DNA from: DASRDU01 sp035652435
Lineage (GTDB): Bacteria; Acidobacteriota; Blastocatellia; RBC074
NCBI GenBank assembly: GCA_035652435.1
Contig: DASRDU010000103.1
Location: 124,001-188,000 of the forward strand
Reading direction: 5' to 3'
Length of the DNA: 64,000 bases
The translations under genes and the position numbers were made by a program. The notes below the pieces were generated by a model. That model saw only the letters and a program-made list of their open reading frames with translations, was not told the DNA's origin and made no database searches. Each line of letters opens with the position of its first letter. Positions within the stretch are counted from its first letter, which is position 1. Below, in pieces: positions 1 to 12,301 of the stretch.

Positions 1-1672
1 CATAATCAACGTGCGGGATGCTTTCGTCAACGCGCTTCATCTGATAAAGCAGCAGCCCGAGGCCGAGGTGCGCCCCGGCGTTATACGGGTCGGCACGCAG
101 CACCTGCTCGTAACGCGCCAGATAGATTTCGTTCTCGCCGGGCTTGAAGCTGAACCGGAAATCGGTGCCGCTTTGTGTCTGCTGGCTTTCCAGCACCCGG
201 TCGGTCCGCCGGACGAATGCCGCGCCGAGCGCGAGCAGGACGAGCAGCAGGGCCACCAGAGCAGCCTTACTCAATTTGAAAGCCCCGCTACCCTCCTCCT
301 TCTGACCGGGCTGATCGGAATTTCCCTTCCCACCATCGCGGCCGACAGCGATTCCGGCACTGACCACACAGGCGGCGATAATAATGCCCGGCGTGAAACG
401 GAAAGAGAACCCGCTCAGGCTCGAGCTGAAAGCAAAAGCGCTCAGCCCAAACAGCGCCCCGAGCGCAATGTCGCCGCGCGGCGCGCGATGATTCTGCCAC
501 AAGCGTCTGAACACCTGAACCCAGAAGGCCAGAAAGAGCAGCAGGCCGACGAAGCCCAGTTCCGCGGTAAGCTCCAGGTATTCGCTGTGCGAATGCGGGT
601 TATGAATTTCGTCATTATCCTCCGGCTCCGCGGCCTCGGCGGCGGCGGCGTAAGCAGGATTCTCGACGAAATACCTGCGGTAGTCGCCGTACTCCGAGAC
701 AAAGCCGCCGGTCCCGACGCCCAGCACCGGGTGGCGGCGGATCATCTCAAGCGCGGTGGCCCAGACCCGCACCCGGCTCGTCAACCCGAGTTCGCCCGAA
801 GAACTCAGCTGTGTCGCGCCCCTGAAGCGGAAAACAATCGTCTCCCACTTGTAATAGACAATCGGCGCGGCCACCAGCACCGCCAGCAGCACAGCCCAGA
901 CGAGGCGCCATTTACTCTGCAGCCTCAGCTTTTTGAAGATGAGCGCGAGCGCAATGCCCAGCACCGCCACCGTCACGCCGAGGAGCGCGCCGCGGCGCAG
1001 GTTGACGAGCAGCGCCGCCCCGGCCAGCCCGATGATGAGCATCGAGCGCACCGCCGCCAGCCGGCTCGCGGCGGTCAGGTAGCGGGTCAGCTGGAGCGGC
1101 AGCAGCAATGCCAGCAGTTCCGACGTGATCCCATGGCTGAAAAACACGCCGTACATCTCCTCGCGGTAGATGTAATATTCGTAAAGCTGCGAGAGCGCCA
1201 GCACGCCGGTGAACAGATCGAGCGCGGCAATCAGCCAGAGCGCGGAACGATCTCTGAGCCCCATAATCCCGGCGCCGAGCAGAATCAACAGGCCGAGCCA
1301 GATCCCGCAGACCCTCATCGCTTCAAAAATGTCCGGCGACCGGAAAGACAGAGCCACCGCCCACAACCAGAGCATGACGAGCGGGGCGAGCGTCAGCAGA
1401 TCACGCCGACCGACCACCGGCGCGCCCCGCTGGCGAATCACCTCGATCAAACCGAGCGCGGTCAGAGCTACCATCATCCAGGCGAAGCAGAGTTCCTGCG
1501 TCGGCAGGCCGTTGTAATAAAGGTCCGGGACGAGGTAAAAGTTCGGGATCAGCGCGACGAACGGGATCAGCGGGAAAACGATTTCGGGCAGGCTGACTGA
1601 AGCCGATGAGGCGGTAATGTTATGAGAACGTCTTGCTGATCTCATCTCTTCGGTGACAGGGACAGGGGACAT
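1..1672 (-). CDS. O-antigen ligase / Wzy-like polymerase, partial (left edge)
   Basis: Multi-pass membrane protein read on the minus strand; about 557 residues are visible and the C-terminus lies beyond base 1. Roughly ten or more hydrophobic segments occur between residues 30 and 460. The Wzy_C signature region is seen as RVRVWATALEMIRR followed by HPVLGVGTGGF near residues 301-324. After the last membrane segment (about 470-490), the end of the visible protein reads as a TPR-type helix pair (YEQVLRADPYNAGAHLGLGL), a fusion common in bacterial O-antigen ligase-family proteins. Known members transfer polysaccharide to lipid A core or protein, or polymerise surface glycans, at the periplasmic face. 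The ATG at 1672 is used here, but the first codons are a TGTCCCC-type repeat, so the in-frame ATG at 1645 may be the true start. The specific substrate cannot be told. Confidence 0.82.
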   Translation of the reverse strand, partial: MSPVPVTEEMRSARRSHNITASSASVSLPEIVFPLIPFVALIPNFYLVPDLYYNGLPTQELCFAWMMVALTALGLIEVIRQRGAPVVGRRDLLTLAPLVMLWLWAVALSFRSPDIFEAMRVCGIWLGLLILLGAGIMGLRDRSALWLIAALDLFTGVLALSQLYEYYIYREEMYGVFFSHGITSELLALLLPLQLTRYLTAASRLAAVRSMLIIGLAGAALLVNLRRGALLGVTVAVLGIALALIFKKLRLQSKWRLVWAVLLAVLVAAPIVYYKWETIVFRFRGATQLSSSGELGLTSRVRVWATALEMIRRHPVLGVGTGGFVSEYGDYRRYFVENPAYAAAAEAAEPEDNDEIHNPHSHSEYLELTAELGFVGLLLFLAFWVQVFRRLWQNHRAPRGDIALGALFGLSAFAFSSSLSGFSFRFTPGIIIAACVVSAGIAVGRDGGKGNSDQPGQKEEGSGAFKLSKAALVALLLVLLALGAAFVRRTDRVLESQQTQSGTDFRFSFKPGENEIYLARYEQVLRADPYNAGAHLGLGLLLYQMKRVDESIPHVDY

Positions 1673-1702
1673 CCCCGGGGCATGGTTCACGAGAAGCAGC
1701 GA

Positions 1703-2044
1703 CTATTTTTCAGAACCGGAAACGGGGTGGCGCTTGCGAATAAAAGTCATCTGCCTGCGCGGCACAACTTCGAGCGCGCCGTCGCAGCTCTGTTCGTTCC
1801 CGACGGCCTGAGTGACCGGGCGCGCCTGAGACTTCCCTAGCGAATGAACCGATGCAGTCCGGGTCTTTTTGCTGCCCGGACTTCGCTGTGCCCAGGCGGG
1901 AGAGAGAGCTGGGAGGGCCAGCAGTGTGGCGATCATTAAGTAAGTGGCGATCCGTCCAATAAAGTCAGAACCGCAGACGCGCGCAGTCTGACGCTGCGCT
2001 TTGGGACGGTGGTCAACTGCGGACGCCTGCGGTGTTGCTTTCAT
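1703..2044 (-). CDS. small secreted protein, hypothetical
   Basis: 113 codons on the minus strand, starting 32 bases after the stop of gap, so possibly co-transcribed with it. A hydrophobic stretch (YLMIATLLALPALSPAWA) near residues 35-52 followed by AQ looks like a signal peptide with an unusually long N-region, so a later start at the methionine of MIATLL is possible. The remainder is short, basic and low in complexity, with no recognisable domain. Two cysteines are present (C24 and C87). No family was recognised. It is kept because of the signal-peptide-like segment and the operon-like spacing, but it could be a chance reading frame. Confidence 0.4.
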   Translation of the reverse strand: MKATPQASAVDHRPKAQRQTARVCGSDFIGRIATYLMIATLLALPALSPAWAQRSPGSKKTRTASVHSLGKSQARPVTQAVGNEQSCDGALEVVPRRQMTFIRKRHPVSGSEK

Positions 2045-2075
2045 AATGTTGCTCTGTAAAACCTGCGGGAATTCC

Positions 2076-3083
<1,008 letters not shown>

Positions 3084-3180
3084 GAACTCCTCCTCAAAAA
3101 GTATTCTAATCAGCAGTGACGATGCAGTTGATGATGACGATTCGGACAGACGATGATTGTCTGATCTGACCGAACAAAGG

Positions 3181-3209
3181 AAGTTATCGTAGCGGGTATG
3201 ATGTGTCAA
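3181..3209 (-). promoter_or_regulatory. sigma-70-type promoter of gap
   Basis: On the minus strand a perfect -35 box TTGACA (3209-3204) is followed, after exactly 17 bases, by TAACTT (3186-3181) as a -10 box with four of six consensus matches. Transcription would begin near 3174, giving a leader of about 90 bases before the gap start codon. The assignment rests on the consensus match and position only. The rest of the 417-base divergent gap between gap and the peptidase gene holds the inverted repeat described at 3331. Confidence 0.6.
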
Positions 3210-3330
3210 GCAAATGTCGCGGGCGCTTGAAACCGCCCGGGGGGCGGTAGTAGGATTGGCCCGCCGGTTCAGGCGCAGGTCGCAAAACACACAAACTGAT
3301 CCATTACAACAGCACAACAGCTACGGATGA

Positions 3331-3462
3331 AAGAGGGAGGAGCGGCCGTCAGGCAAAAGCCGGGGAGCAGCAATTCAAAAGGCACATTCTTTCTGCAACT
3401 GTTCACGTTCCTGCCTTTTGATTCCTGACTTGATGCCTGCCGTCTTTCCTCCCTTTTTCCAT
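3331..3462. repeat. heptad-type imperfect inverted repeat upstream of the DPP4-like gene
   Basis: Two purine/pyrimidine-biased arms, about 3331-3385 and 3408-3462, are imperfect reverse complements; the best-paired core is TCAAAAGGCA (3375-3384) against TGCCTTTTGA (3412-3421). The second arm reads as roughly seven-base units (TGCCTTT, TGATTCC, TGACTTG, ATGCCTG). It ends about 40 bases before the start codon at 3501. It belongs to the same architectural family as the repeats at 13128, 29088, 32700, 54899, 57446, 59971 and 63069. Its function is unknown. Confidence 0.6.
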
Positions 3463-3500
3463 GCGGTCATTCACGTGGCCTTCCTTCTGGAGAATTCGAC

Positions 3501-5711
3501 ATGCAACGTCTCAGGACACTGACCCTCTCTGCCCTCGCCCTTCTCGTCATCACCGTCACCGTCGCGGCTCAGGACAAGCTGCTCACGATTGATGACATTT
3601 ATGACCCGGCCAAACGAGTCAATTTCAACGGCAATCCCCCGCCCGGCCTGACGTGGCTCGATGACACGCACTACCTGCAACGCAAATCCGACCCGAAGGC
3701 GGGGGCGCAGTTGCTCAGGGTTGACGCGCTGACCGGGCAGTCAGAGCCGTTTTACGACGCGGCGAAGATGGAGGCGGCTTTTGCGAAGCTGCCGGGCATC
3801 GGTGCGAACGACGCGAAGAAGATCGCGCACGGGCCGATGGAGATGAATGCCGGCAACACTGCGGCGCTCATCAATTACGCGAATGACCTGTTTTATTACC
3901 AGTTCGGCAGCGACACGGCGATCCGGCTGACCAACACCGCCGACGAAGAGGTCGGCGAAGAATTCAGCCCCGACGGGAAGATGGTCAGCTACGTCCGCAG
4001 CTACAACATCTGGGTCGTGGACATCGCCACGCAGAAGGAACGTTCGCTGACGCTTGATGGCAACCCGAAGCTTTTCAACGGCAGACTCGACTGGGTCTAT
4101 CAGGAAGAAGTTTACGGGCGCGGCAATTTCAAGGGCTACTGGTGGAGCCCGGATTCGACCAGGATCACCTACCTGCAACTCGACGAATCGCAGGTCAAAG
4201 ACTTCACCATCACAGACCACATTCCGAATCAGCAGGACCTGGAAGTCTATGCTTACCCGAAATCCGGGATGCCGAATCCGGCGGCCAGACTCGCCGTCGT
4301 CAACGTCGCCGGCGGGGCCTCGAAGTGGGTTGACACATTCAAGTACCAGCAGGTCGAACCGCTGATCGTGCGAGTCGGCTGGAAGCCGGACAGCAGCCGG
4401 GTCTGGTACTGCATCACCAACCGCGAGCAGAACTGGATTGACCTCAATTTCGCCGACCCGGCGACCGGCAAAAGCGAGACCGCTTTCCGCGACGGCGAAG
4501 CCAGGTGGATCGAGTCAGACAACCTGATTGAGCCTTACTGGCTCAAAGGCGGCTCGTTCATCTGGGTCAGCGAGCGCACCGGCTGGAAGCACCTCTACCT
4601 TTACTCGACCGATTGCAAACTGGTCCGCCCGATCACTTCGGGCAAGTGGGAGGCGCAGAGGCTGCACGGCGTGGACGAGGCGAACGGCTGGGTTTACTTC
4701 TCCGGCACCGAACGCAGCCACATCGGCAGCGATACGTATCGAATCAAACTCGATGGCACGGGATTGCAGCGGCTGACCGAAGCGGCAGGCACGCACAACG
4801 CGAATTTCAACCCGTCATTCACGCACTTCATTGATGCCTGGAGCGACGCCGTCACGCCGACTCAGGTGAAGCTGCACACAGCCGACGGCAAACTCGCCCG
4901 CGTGATTGATGAAAACAGGGTCGAAGCGCTGAAAGCTTACAAGCTCAGCAAACCGGAATTCGTCCAGGTCAAAACGCGCGACGGCTTCGTCATGGAGGCG
5001 ATGATGATCAAGCCGCCGGACTTCGACCCGAAGAAAAGGTACCCGGTCTTCGAGCATACTTACAGCGGCCCGCACGCGCCTCAGGTGCGCAACGTGTGGG
5101 GCATCGGGATGGGCAACATGTGGCACCAGATGCTCGCGCAGAAAGGCTACATCATATGGGTCTGCGACAACCGCTCGGCCAGCGGCAAGGGCGCGGAATC
5201 AACGTGGCCGATTTTCCATAACCTTGGCGAGCTTGAGCTGCGCGACCTGGAAGACGGTCTGGCGTGGCTCAAACAGCAGCCTTACGTTGACGGCTCGCGC
5301 ATCGCCCTGAACGGCTGGAGCTACGGCGGCTATATGACTTCGTACGCGCTGACGCATTCGACGGCGTGGAAGGTCGGGATCGTCGGCGCGCCGGTGACCG
5401 ACTGGCACCTCTACGACACGATTTATACCGAGCGGTATATGGGCACGCCGCAGAATAACCCCGAAGGCTACGAGAAGAGTTCGGTGACCAGGGCCGCGAA
5501 AAATCTGAGCGGCAAAATGCTGCTGATTCACGGCACGATTGACGACAACGTGCATATGCAGAATTCGATCCAGTTTATCTACGAGCTGGAGAAGGCCGGC
5601 AAGCCGTTTGAGCTGATGGTCTACCCGAAATCGCGGCACGGCTTCTCTGACCCGCGACTGATCAAACATATGCGCGAGCTGATGCTGAAGTTCATTCAGG
5701 AAAACCTGTAG
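3501..5711 (+). CDS. secreted dipeptidyl-peptidase IV, S9 family
   Basis: 736 residues with a clear signal peptide (LTLSALALLVITVTVAAQ), so exported to the periplasm or outside. The N-terminal two-thirds is a DPP4-type beta-propeller, and the C-terminus is an alpha/beta-hydrolase domain. The catalytic triad is Ser607 in GWSYGG, Asp681 in HGTIDDNVH and His713 in KSRHGFSD. The double-glutamate loop that anchors the free N-terminus of the substrate is visible as WVYQEEVYG (Glu202, Glu203), which favours a true dipeptidyl-peptidase IV over a prolyl oligopeptidase or acyl-aminoacyl peptidase. It would remove X-Pro dipeptides from peptides. It stands alone, opposite gap, and is followed by a strong terminator at 5739. 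Confidence 0.93.
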   Translation: MQRLRTLTLSALALLVITVTVAAQDKLLTIDDIYDPAKRVNFNGNPPPGLTWLDDTHYLQRKSDPKAGAQLLRVDALTGQSEPFYDAAKMEAAFAKLPGIGANDAKKIAHGPMEMNAGNTAALINYANDLFYYQFGSDTAIRLTNTADEEVGEEFSPDGKMVSYVRSYNIWVVDIATQKERSLTLDGNPKLFNGRLDWVYQEEVYGRGNFKGYWWSPDSTRITYLQLDESQVKDFTITDHIPNQQDLEVYAYPKSGMPNPAARLAVVNVAGGASKWVDTFKYQQVEPLIVRVGWKPDSSRVWYCITNREQNWIDLNFADPATGKSETAFRDGEARWIESDNLIEPYWLKGGSFIWVSERTGWKHLYLYSTDCKLVRPITSGKWEAQRLHGVDEANGWVYFSGTERSHIGSDTYRIKLDGTGLQRLTEAAGTHNANFNPSFTHFIDAWSDAVTPTQVKLHTADGKLARVIDENRVEALKAYKLSKPEFVQVKTRDGFVMEAMMIKPPDFDPKKRYPVFEHTYSGPHAPQVRNVWGIGMGNMWHQMLAQKGYIIWVCDNRSASGKGAESTWPIFHNLGELELRDLEDGLAWLKQQPYVDGSRIALNGWSYGGYMTSYALTHSTAWKVGIVGAPVTDWHLYDTIYTERYMGTPQNNPEGYEKSSVTRAAKNLSGKMLLIHGTIDDNVHMQNSIQFIYELEKAGKPFELMVYPKSRHGFSDPRLIKHMRELMLKFIQENL

Positions 5712-5738
5712 TCGTTCGCCTTCACGGATTAGCGTCTT

Positions 5739-5790
5739 CAACCCGATCCCGTTTCAGACCCCCTGAGCGGGATCGGGTTGTCACCTTTTT
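5739..5790 (+). terminator. rho-independent terminator after the DPP4-like gene
   Basis: Perfect 13-base arms CAACCCGATCCCG (5739-5751) and CGGGATCGGGTTG (5768-5780) enclose a 16-base loop. They are followed by TCACCTTTTT, giving a short U-tract. It lies 27 bases after the stop codon. Confidence 0.8.
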
Positions 5791-5840
5791 CTTCCGTTCG
5801 CGGGGGTCCGTAGCCGCCTCCTGCATCCTGCGGTCCTCAC

Positions 5841-7190
5841 ATGTACGGGTTGATGAGTACGCGAAATTGCGGGCAGACGGCGGAGCAGAAATATCGCCGT
5901 CGGCTGCATTATTGCGGGACCTGTAAAACTCTCGGGCGGCTCTATGGGCAGCGCTCCCGCCTGCTCCTCAATCACGACGCGGTCTTTCTCGGGGAACTGC
6001 TCTCGCTGCTCGCGGAGAACGGACACGAGCCTGAAAAATGGTGTAGCGCTTATCAATCATACAACTGCCTTTCCCTCCCCCCGACTGCTGATGAGATGCC
6101 TTTGCCGCTGCAATTCGCCGCAGCCGCCAATATCCTGCTGACGGAATTCAAGGTGGCGGATCAGATCAGGGATTCAAAACGACGGCACTGGCGACTGGCC
6201 CGGCGTTATTTCTCTGATGCGTTTCGCCGGGCGTCACGGCAGCTCAATGAGTGGAAATTCCCACTGGATGACTTGTGGCCGTTGCAGGACTGGCAGGATC
6301 AGCGGGAGGCGGAATTGATCGAGGGCACAGTTCAGCACCCTGCTGATGAAGCGCTGCTTCTTCTGGCCGGGCCGACGGCCACCGCGACGGCGATGTTTTT
6401 CCGGCACGGCGTGCGACTCGTGAACAGGGCAACAGCGCAGGATGCGATGGCGAGGCTGGGCTTTGAATTCGGCCGGCTGGCTTACCTGCTCGATGCCTTT
6501 GAGGACTACGAGAAAGACGCGGCGAATGGTGAGTTCAATGCCCTGCGGTCTGCTTACGGCTGGTCGGGTGAAAAGCTCACCGAATCGCAACGCCGGCTGG
6601 CCACCAGGCTGCTGCTGAGGGTTCAGGATCAGATTATATCCGCCATCAATTGCCTGCCGATTCCGCCGCAGCAGGCCGCGCTCTTTTCCGACCGGCTGCG
6701 AATCAATCTGTCGCACAAACTCCGCACCCCGCTGCCGGTGCTGAACGCGGTCGGCCGTGCCTGTTATCATCACCGCTACCCGCTCTCCGAGCGCTGGCGC
6801 GGGGCAATCAATGCCGGCCGCGAGATGGTCAGCCGGGAATGCGCAGACTGCTCTCCCGTCGCCCGGCTCAAAGCCCCACTGATCTTTGCGCTCGTGCTGG
6901 CGGTTGTTTTTCTCTTCCCCGGCGAGGCCGTCAGCCTCAGGTCGTGGCGCGACTGTCTGAATCTCAGTTTCAATCTGATGTTCCTGAGCGCCCTGCCCGG
7001 CGCGGTCCTGGCCGCGACCTCATCCGTCCTGATATCCACAGGGGCACCGCACAGGAAGCGAAGAGGGCATCAATCCTTCTGCTGGGACAATTGTTGGTGT
7101 GACTGTTGTAGCGGATGCTGTGAGGGCTGTGGCGAAGGTTGCTGTGAATGCGGTTGTGATTCCTGCTGTGATGGCTGTCATTGCCATTAG
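5841..7190 (+). CDS. DUF5685-like protein with cysteine-rich C-terminal tail
   Basis: 449 residues. The start MYGLM and the early YCGTCKTLG motif (Cys25, Cys28), followed by a mostly helical region, resemble the DUF5685 family (function unknown). Two hydrophobic segments near residues 348-365 and 378-398 suggest membrane association. The last 36 residues (414-449) contain 16 cysteines arranged as CC, CxC and CxxC groups and end in CHCH, with glycine, aspartate and glutamate between them. Such a tail could bind metals or be heavily disulfide-bonded or modified; this is inference. The family assignment is from memory of the N-terminal pattern. No strong ribosome site is seen before the ATG. No neighbour shares its function in an obvious way. 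Confidence 0.7.
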   Translation: MYGLMSTRNCGQTAEQKYRRRLHYCGTCKTLGRLYGQRSRLLLNHDAVFLGELLSLLAENGHEPEKWCSAYQSYNCLSLPPTADEMPLPLQFAAAANILLTEFKVADQIRDSKRRHWRLARRYFSDAFRRASRQLNEWKFPLDDLWPLQDWQDQREAELIEGTVQHPADEALLLLAGPTATATAMFFRHGVRLVNRATAQDAMARLGFEFGRLAYLLDAFEDYEKDAANGEFNALRSAYGWSGEKLTESQRRLATRLLLRVQDQIISAINCLPIPPQQAALFSDRLRINLSHKLRTPLPVLNAVGRACYHHRYPLSERWRGAINAGREMVSRECADCSPVARLKAPLIFALVLAVVFLFPGEAVSLRSWRDCLNLSFNLMFLSALPGAVLAATSSVLISTGAPHRKRRGHQSFCWDNCWCDCCSGCCEGCGEGCCECGCDSCCDGCHCH

Positions 7191-7438
7191 GGGCACTCAG
7201 GCCGAGTGTACCCGAATCCAATGCCACGCGGCACGGCAAAGCGCACTACTCCTGCCGGAAAAGAACTCGGAAAATTGTCTCGCCTAACCTTTGCCCCGTG
7301 ACATTTGCGGGCGCTTGTGAAATTATTCGTTATATCTTGTGAAGAAATTCCTGAGCGGTCAGGCAGTGGTCAGAACTGGCGATCAAACGCGCCCGAGGAT
7401 TCAGAACAGACGCTTGCCCTTCCAGAGAGGAACCGGAC

Positions 7439-8113
7439 ATGACAAATGAACGCATAGCCATTATCGGCGGCACCGGTGATCAGGGCCGGGGGCTGGCGCT
7501 GCGATGGGCACGGGCCGGGTACGCGATCACTATCGGCTCGCGTGATGCCGAACGCGGGATGGCGGCGGCTGACGAATTGCGCGCCGCGCTCGGTGGCAAT
7601 GTGACTGTCGAAGGCGCGGACAATGCGGATGCGGCAGCGAATGCCGCAATCGTTGTTGTCACCGTTCCATTCGCTGCTCAGAGCGGCACGCTCAAGGAAA
7701 TTCGCGAACGAATCAAGCCCGGCTCGCTGCTGGTTGATGTCACGGTTCCGCTGGAAACGGCGGTCGGAGGGAAGCCGGCGCGGACGCTCGGCGTGTGGGC
7801 CGGGTCAGCCGCCGAACAGTGCGCCGAACTCGCCCCGGCGGACGTCCAGGTCGTTTCGGCTTTCCACAATGTTTCGGCCACGGCCCTCGCTGACCTCAGT
7901 CACGAAGTCGAATGCGACATCCTTGTTTGCGGCGATAACAAAGAAGCAAAGGCTCGCCTGCGCCCACTGGTCGAAGCGATCCCCGGCTGTCGTTACGTGG
8001 ATGGCGGCGCGCTGGCCAACTCACGCACGGTCGAAGCGATGACAGCGCTGCTGATCGGCCTGAATATTCGGTACAAAACGCACACCGGGATTCGCATTAC
8101 CGGGCTCGGGTAG
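7439..8113 (+). CDS. npdG: F420-dependent NADP reductase (NpdG/Fno family)
   Basis: 224 residues, typical for the family. An N-terminal nucleotide-binding loop IAIIGGTGDQGRG is followed by GSRDAERG, the serine-arginine pair that normally holds the 2'-phosphate of NADP. The central motif VVVTVPFAAQ and the end (VSAFHNVSA, GGALANSRTVE) match F420H2:NADP oxidoreductases, which shuttle hydride between coenzyme F420 and NADP in the cytosol. A good ribosome site (GAGAGGAA) precedes the ATG. No F420 biosynthesis gene is visible here, so use of F420 by this organism is inferred from this gene alone. About 250 bases without any recognised feature precede it. Confidence 0.88.
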   Translation: MTNERIAIIGGTGDQGRGLALRWARAGYAITIGSRDAERGMAAADELRAALGGNVTVEGADNADAAANAAIVVVTVPFAAQSGTLKEIRERIKPGSLLVDVTVPLETAVGGKPARTLGVWAGSAAEQCAELAPADVQVVSAFHNVSATALADLSHEVECDILVCGDNKEAKARLRPLVEAIPGCRYVDGGALANSRTVEAMTALLIGLNIRYKTHTGIRITGLG

Positions 8114-8172
8114 GAAGACAGATCCGCCAGCAAACCTCGAAAGCTTTGCTGCATACCGCAGAGGGCAAACCT

Positions 8173-8870
8173 ATGATCCGGGCAGAAAACGTGACGCGTG
8201 ATTTCGGCGACGGCAAAGTGGTTCATGCCCTGCGCAATGTGACTCTCCACATCACGCGCGGCGAGCGTGTCGCCGTGATGGGGCCGTCGGGTTCGGGCAA
8301 ATCAACGCTGCTCAATCTGGTCTGCGGTCTGGACGAGCCGACATCGGGATCAATCAAAGTTGACGGCGTCGAGATCGCGCGACTGAATGATGATGAGAGG
8401 ACGCGGCTGCGGCGCGAGAAGATCGGGATGATCTTTCAGACCTTCAACCTGCTGCCGACGCTGACGGCGATGGAAAACGTCGCGCTGCCGCTCAGGTTGC
8501 AGGGCTTGTCAAAGCGCGACGCCTGCGCCCGCGCGAACGCGATGCTTGAAAAGGTAGGGCTCGGCGAACGCGCTTCGCACCGCCCCGATCAGGTCTCGGG
8601 CGGCGAACGCCAGCGCGTCGCGATTGCGCGGGCACTGATCTTCGAGCCGCCGCTGCTGCTCGCAGACGAACCGACCGGCAACCTCGATTCGGCCACGGGC
8701 GAGGAGATTCTCGGCCTGCTCGACAACCTGCACCGCGAATTCAACACCACCATCCTGCTGGTCACGCACAACGAGGAGGCGGCCAGACACTGCGACCGGA
8801 TCCTGCGGATGCGCGACGGCAGCATCGTCAAAGAGGAAAGCACAAGGGCACTGAAGGCGGAGGTGAGCTG

Positions 8871-8871
<1 letters not shown>
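8173..8871 (+). CDS. ABC transporter ATP-binding protein, LolD/MacB type
   Basis: 232 residues from the ATG at 8173; the frame extends nine codons further but the family begins at MIRAEN. All nucleotide-binding elements are present: Walker A GPSGSGKST (37-45), Q-loop FQTFNLLP (Gln88), signature VSGGERQR (140-147), Walker B LLLADEP (160-166) and switch His198 in VTHN. The sequence is of the LolD/MacB/FtsE class that powers FtsX-like permeases, extracting molecules from the inner membrane rather than moving them through a channel. The gene overlaps the following permease by four bases (ATGA), indicating coupled translation. Confidence 0.95.
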
Positions 8872-11432
<2,561 letters not shown>

Positions 11433-11512
11433 GCGGCGGCGTTTCTGGTCAGCCCTCGGCGATCCGGCATACAATGACCGGGGCAATCAAACGCCGGAAA
11501 GGGGGAAGCATC

Positions 11513-11809
11513 ATGATTGACGATGAGCTGGGGAAAGAGTTGCACGACCGCGCGACCCGCGGGCAGTTTCTCTCCGCCGAGGAGCGGGAGCAGTTGCAAA
11601 CGTGGTACGAGGGAAAGGATCTCGCCGGGGATGGGGAGACGAGTCTGGCGACGGCCTACAGTGAAATGACCGATCTGGAAGACGAAGCCGCGAACAGGCT
11701 GGTTGATATCGCGGAAACAATGGAGCGCATCCATAAACTGGCCAGGGAGAATGAAGAACTACGCCGCGCCAACGCCGCGCTCGAACAGCGACTGAAAGAT
11801 CAGGACTGA
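11513..11809 (+). CDS. small coiled-coil protein, hypothetical
   Basis: 98 residues from the ATG at 11513, chosen for the ribosome site AAGGGGGAAG just upstream; the open frame runs back to a GTG overlapping the permease stop. The protein is charged and mainly helical. The C-terminal half (EDEAANRLVDIAETMERIHK to ALEQRLKDQD) reads as a leucine-heptad coiled coil. There is no signal peptide or membrane segment, so it is probably cytosolic. No family was recognised. Its position inside the export cluster suggests co-expression with the transporter. Confidence 0.7.
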   Translation: MIDDELGKELHDRATRGQFLSAEEREQLQTWYEGKDLAGDGETSLATAYSEMTDLEDEAANRLVDIAETMERIHKLARENEELRRANAALEQRLKDQD

Positions 11810-11854
11810 CCCCTGAGTGCTTCAGTGATCCTGCCAGTAAACGAGGAGTCTGCA

Positions 11855-12298
11855 ATGAAAAGAGCATTCAAATATCTTGCTCTGACTCTCCTTGGCTTTA
11901 TCTTGGGGGTTCTTGCAACCCGGCTCTACTACTCGTACCGAATTCAGTTTCAGGTCTGGGGAATAGGTAATGGTGCGATTGGCCGAACCGTGCCCTTCAG
12001 CATCACACATTATGAATCCTTTGATGGAATTTTCGTAACTCACCGTGACGAAGAATATTCCTCCGAGGAGGCGGCTCTGGAAGCCTTCAACACAAGAATG
12101 AAGGAAGTCGCGCGGATTGTGAGCGATAAACCCCTGGCTGTTGGTGACCAGCAGGCGAGGTTCGTTATTGCCACATATCCTGAAGGCGCTGAAGAGATGC
12201 TGCTTTGTGACAACCGTATTCAGCGGGTGTACTCGCGATCCCTGCGTCACCTGCTGGCTTGGGATAGGACCTATGGCACCAGACAGCCACACGATTGA
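11855..12298 (+). CDS. membrane-anchored hypothetical protein
   Basis: 147 residues from MKRAFKY at 11855, supported by GAGGAG nine bases upstream. A single hydrophobic segment (YLALTLLGFILGVLATRLYY, residues 7-26) would anchor it in the inner membrane, with the rest outside the cytosol. The remaining part is mixed alpha/beta and not recognised. It ends three bases before the start of the LolA-like gene, so the two are almost certainly co-translated. Its codon choice is less GC-biased than its neighbours, which may mean a more recent arrival. Confidence 0.7.
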   Translation: MKRAFKYLALTLLGFILGVLATRLYYSYRIQFQVWGIGNGAIGRTVPFSITHYESFDGIFVTHRDEEYSSEEAALEAFNTRMKEVARIVSDKPLAVGDQQARFVIATYPEGAEEMLLCDNRIQRVYSRSLRHLLAWDRTYGTRQPHD

Positions 12299-12301
12299 AC
12301 T

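Noticed and set aside
11..1600. Long plus-strand open frame of 529 codons
   Set aside because: It is antisense to the O-antigen ligase-like gene, has Gln/Arg/Glu/Pro-rich composition typical of a shadow frame in high-GC DNA, and has no recognisable domain.
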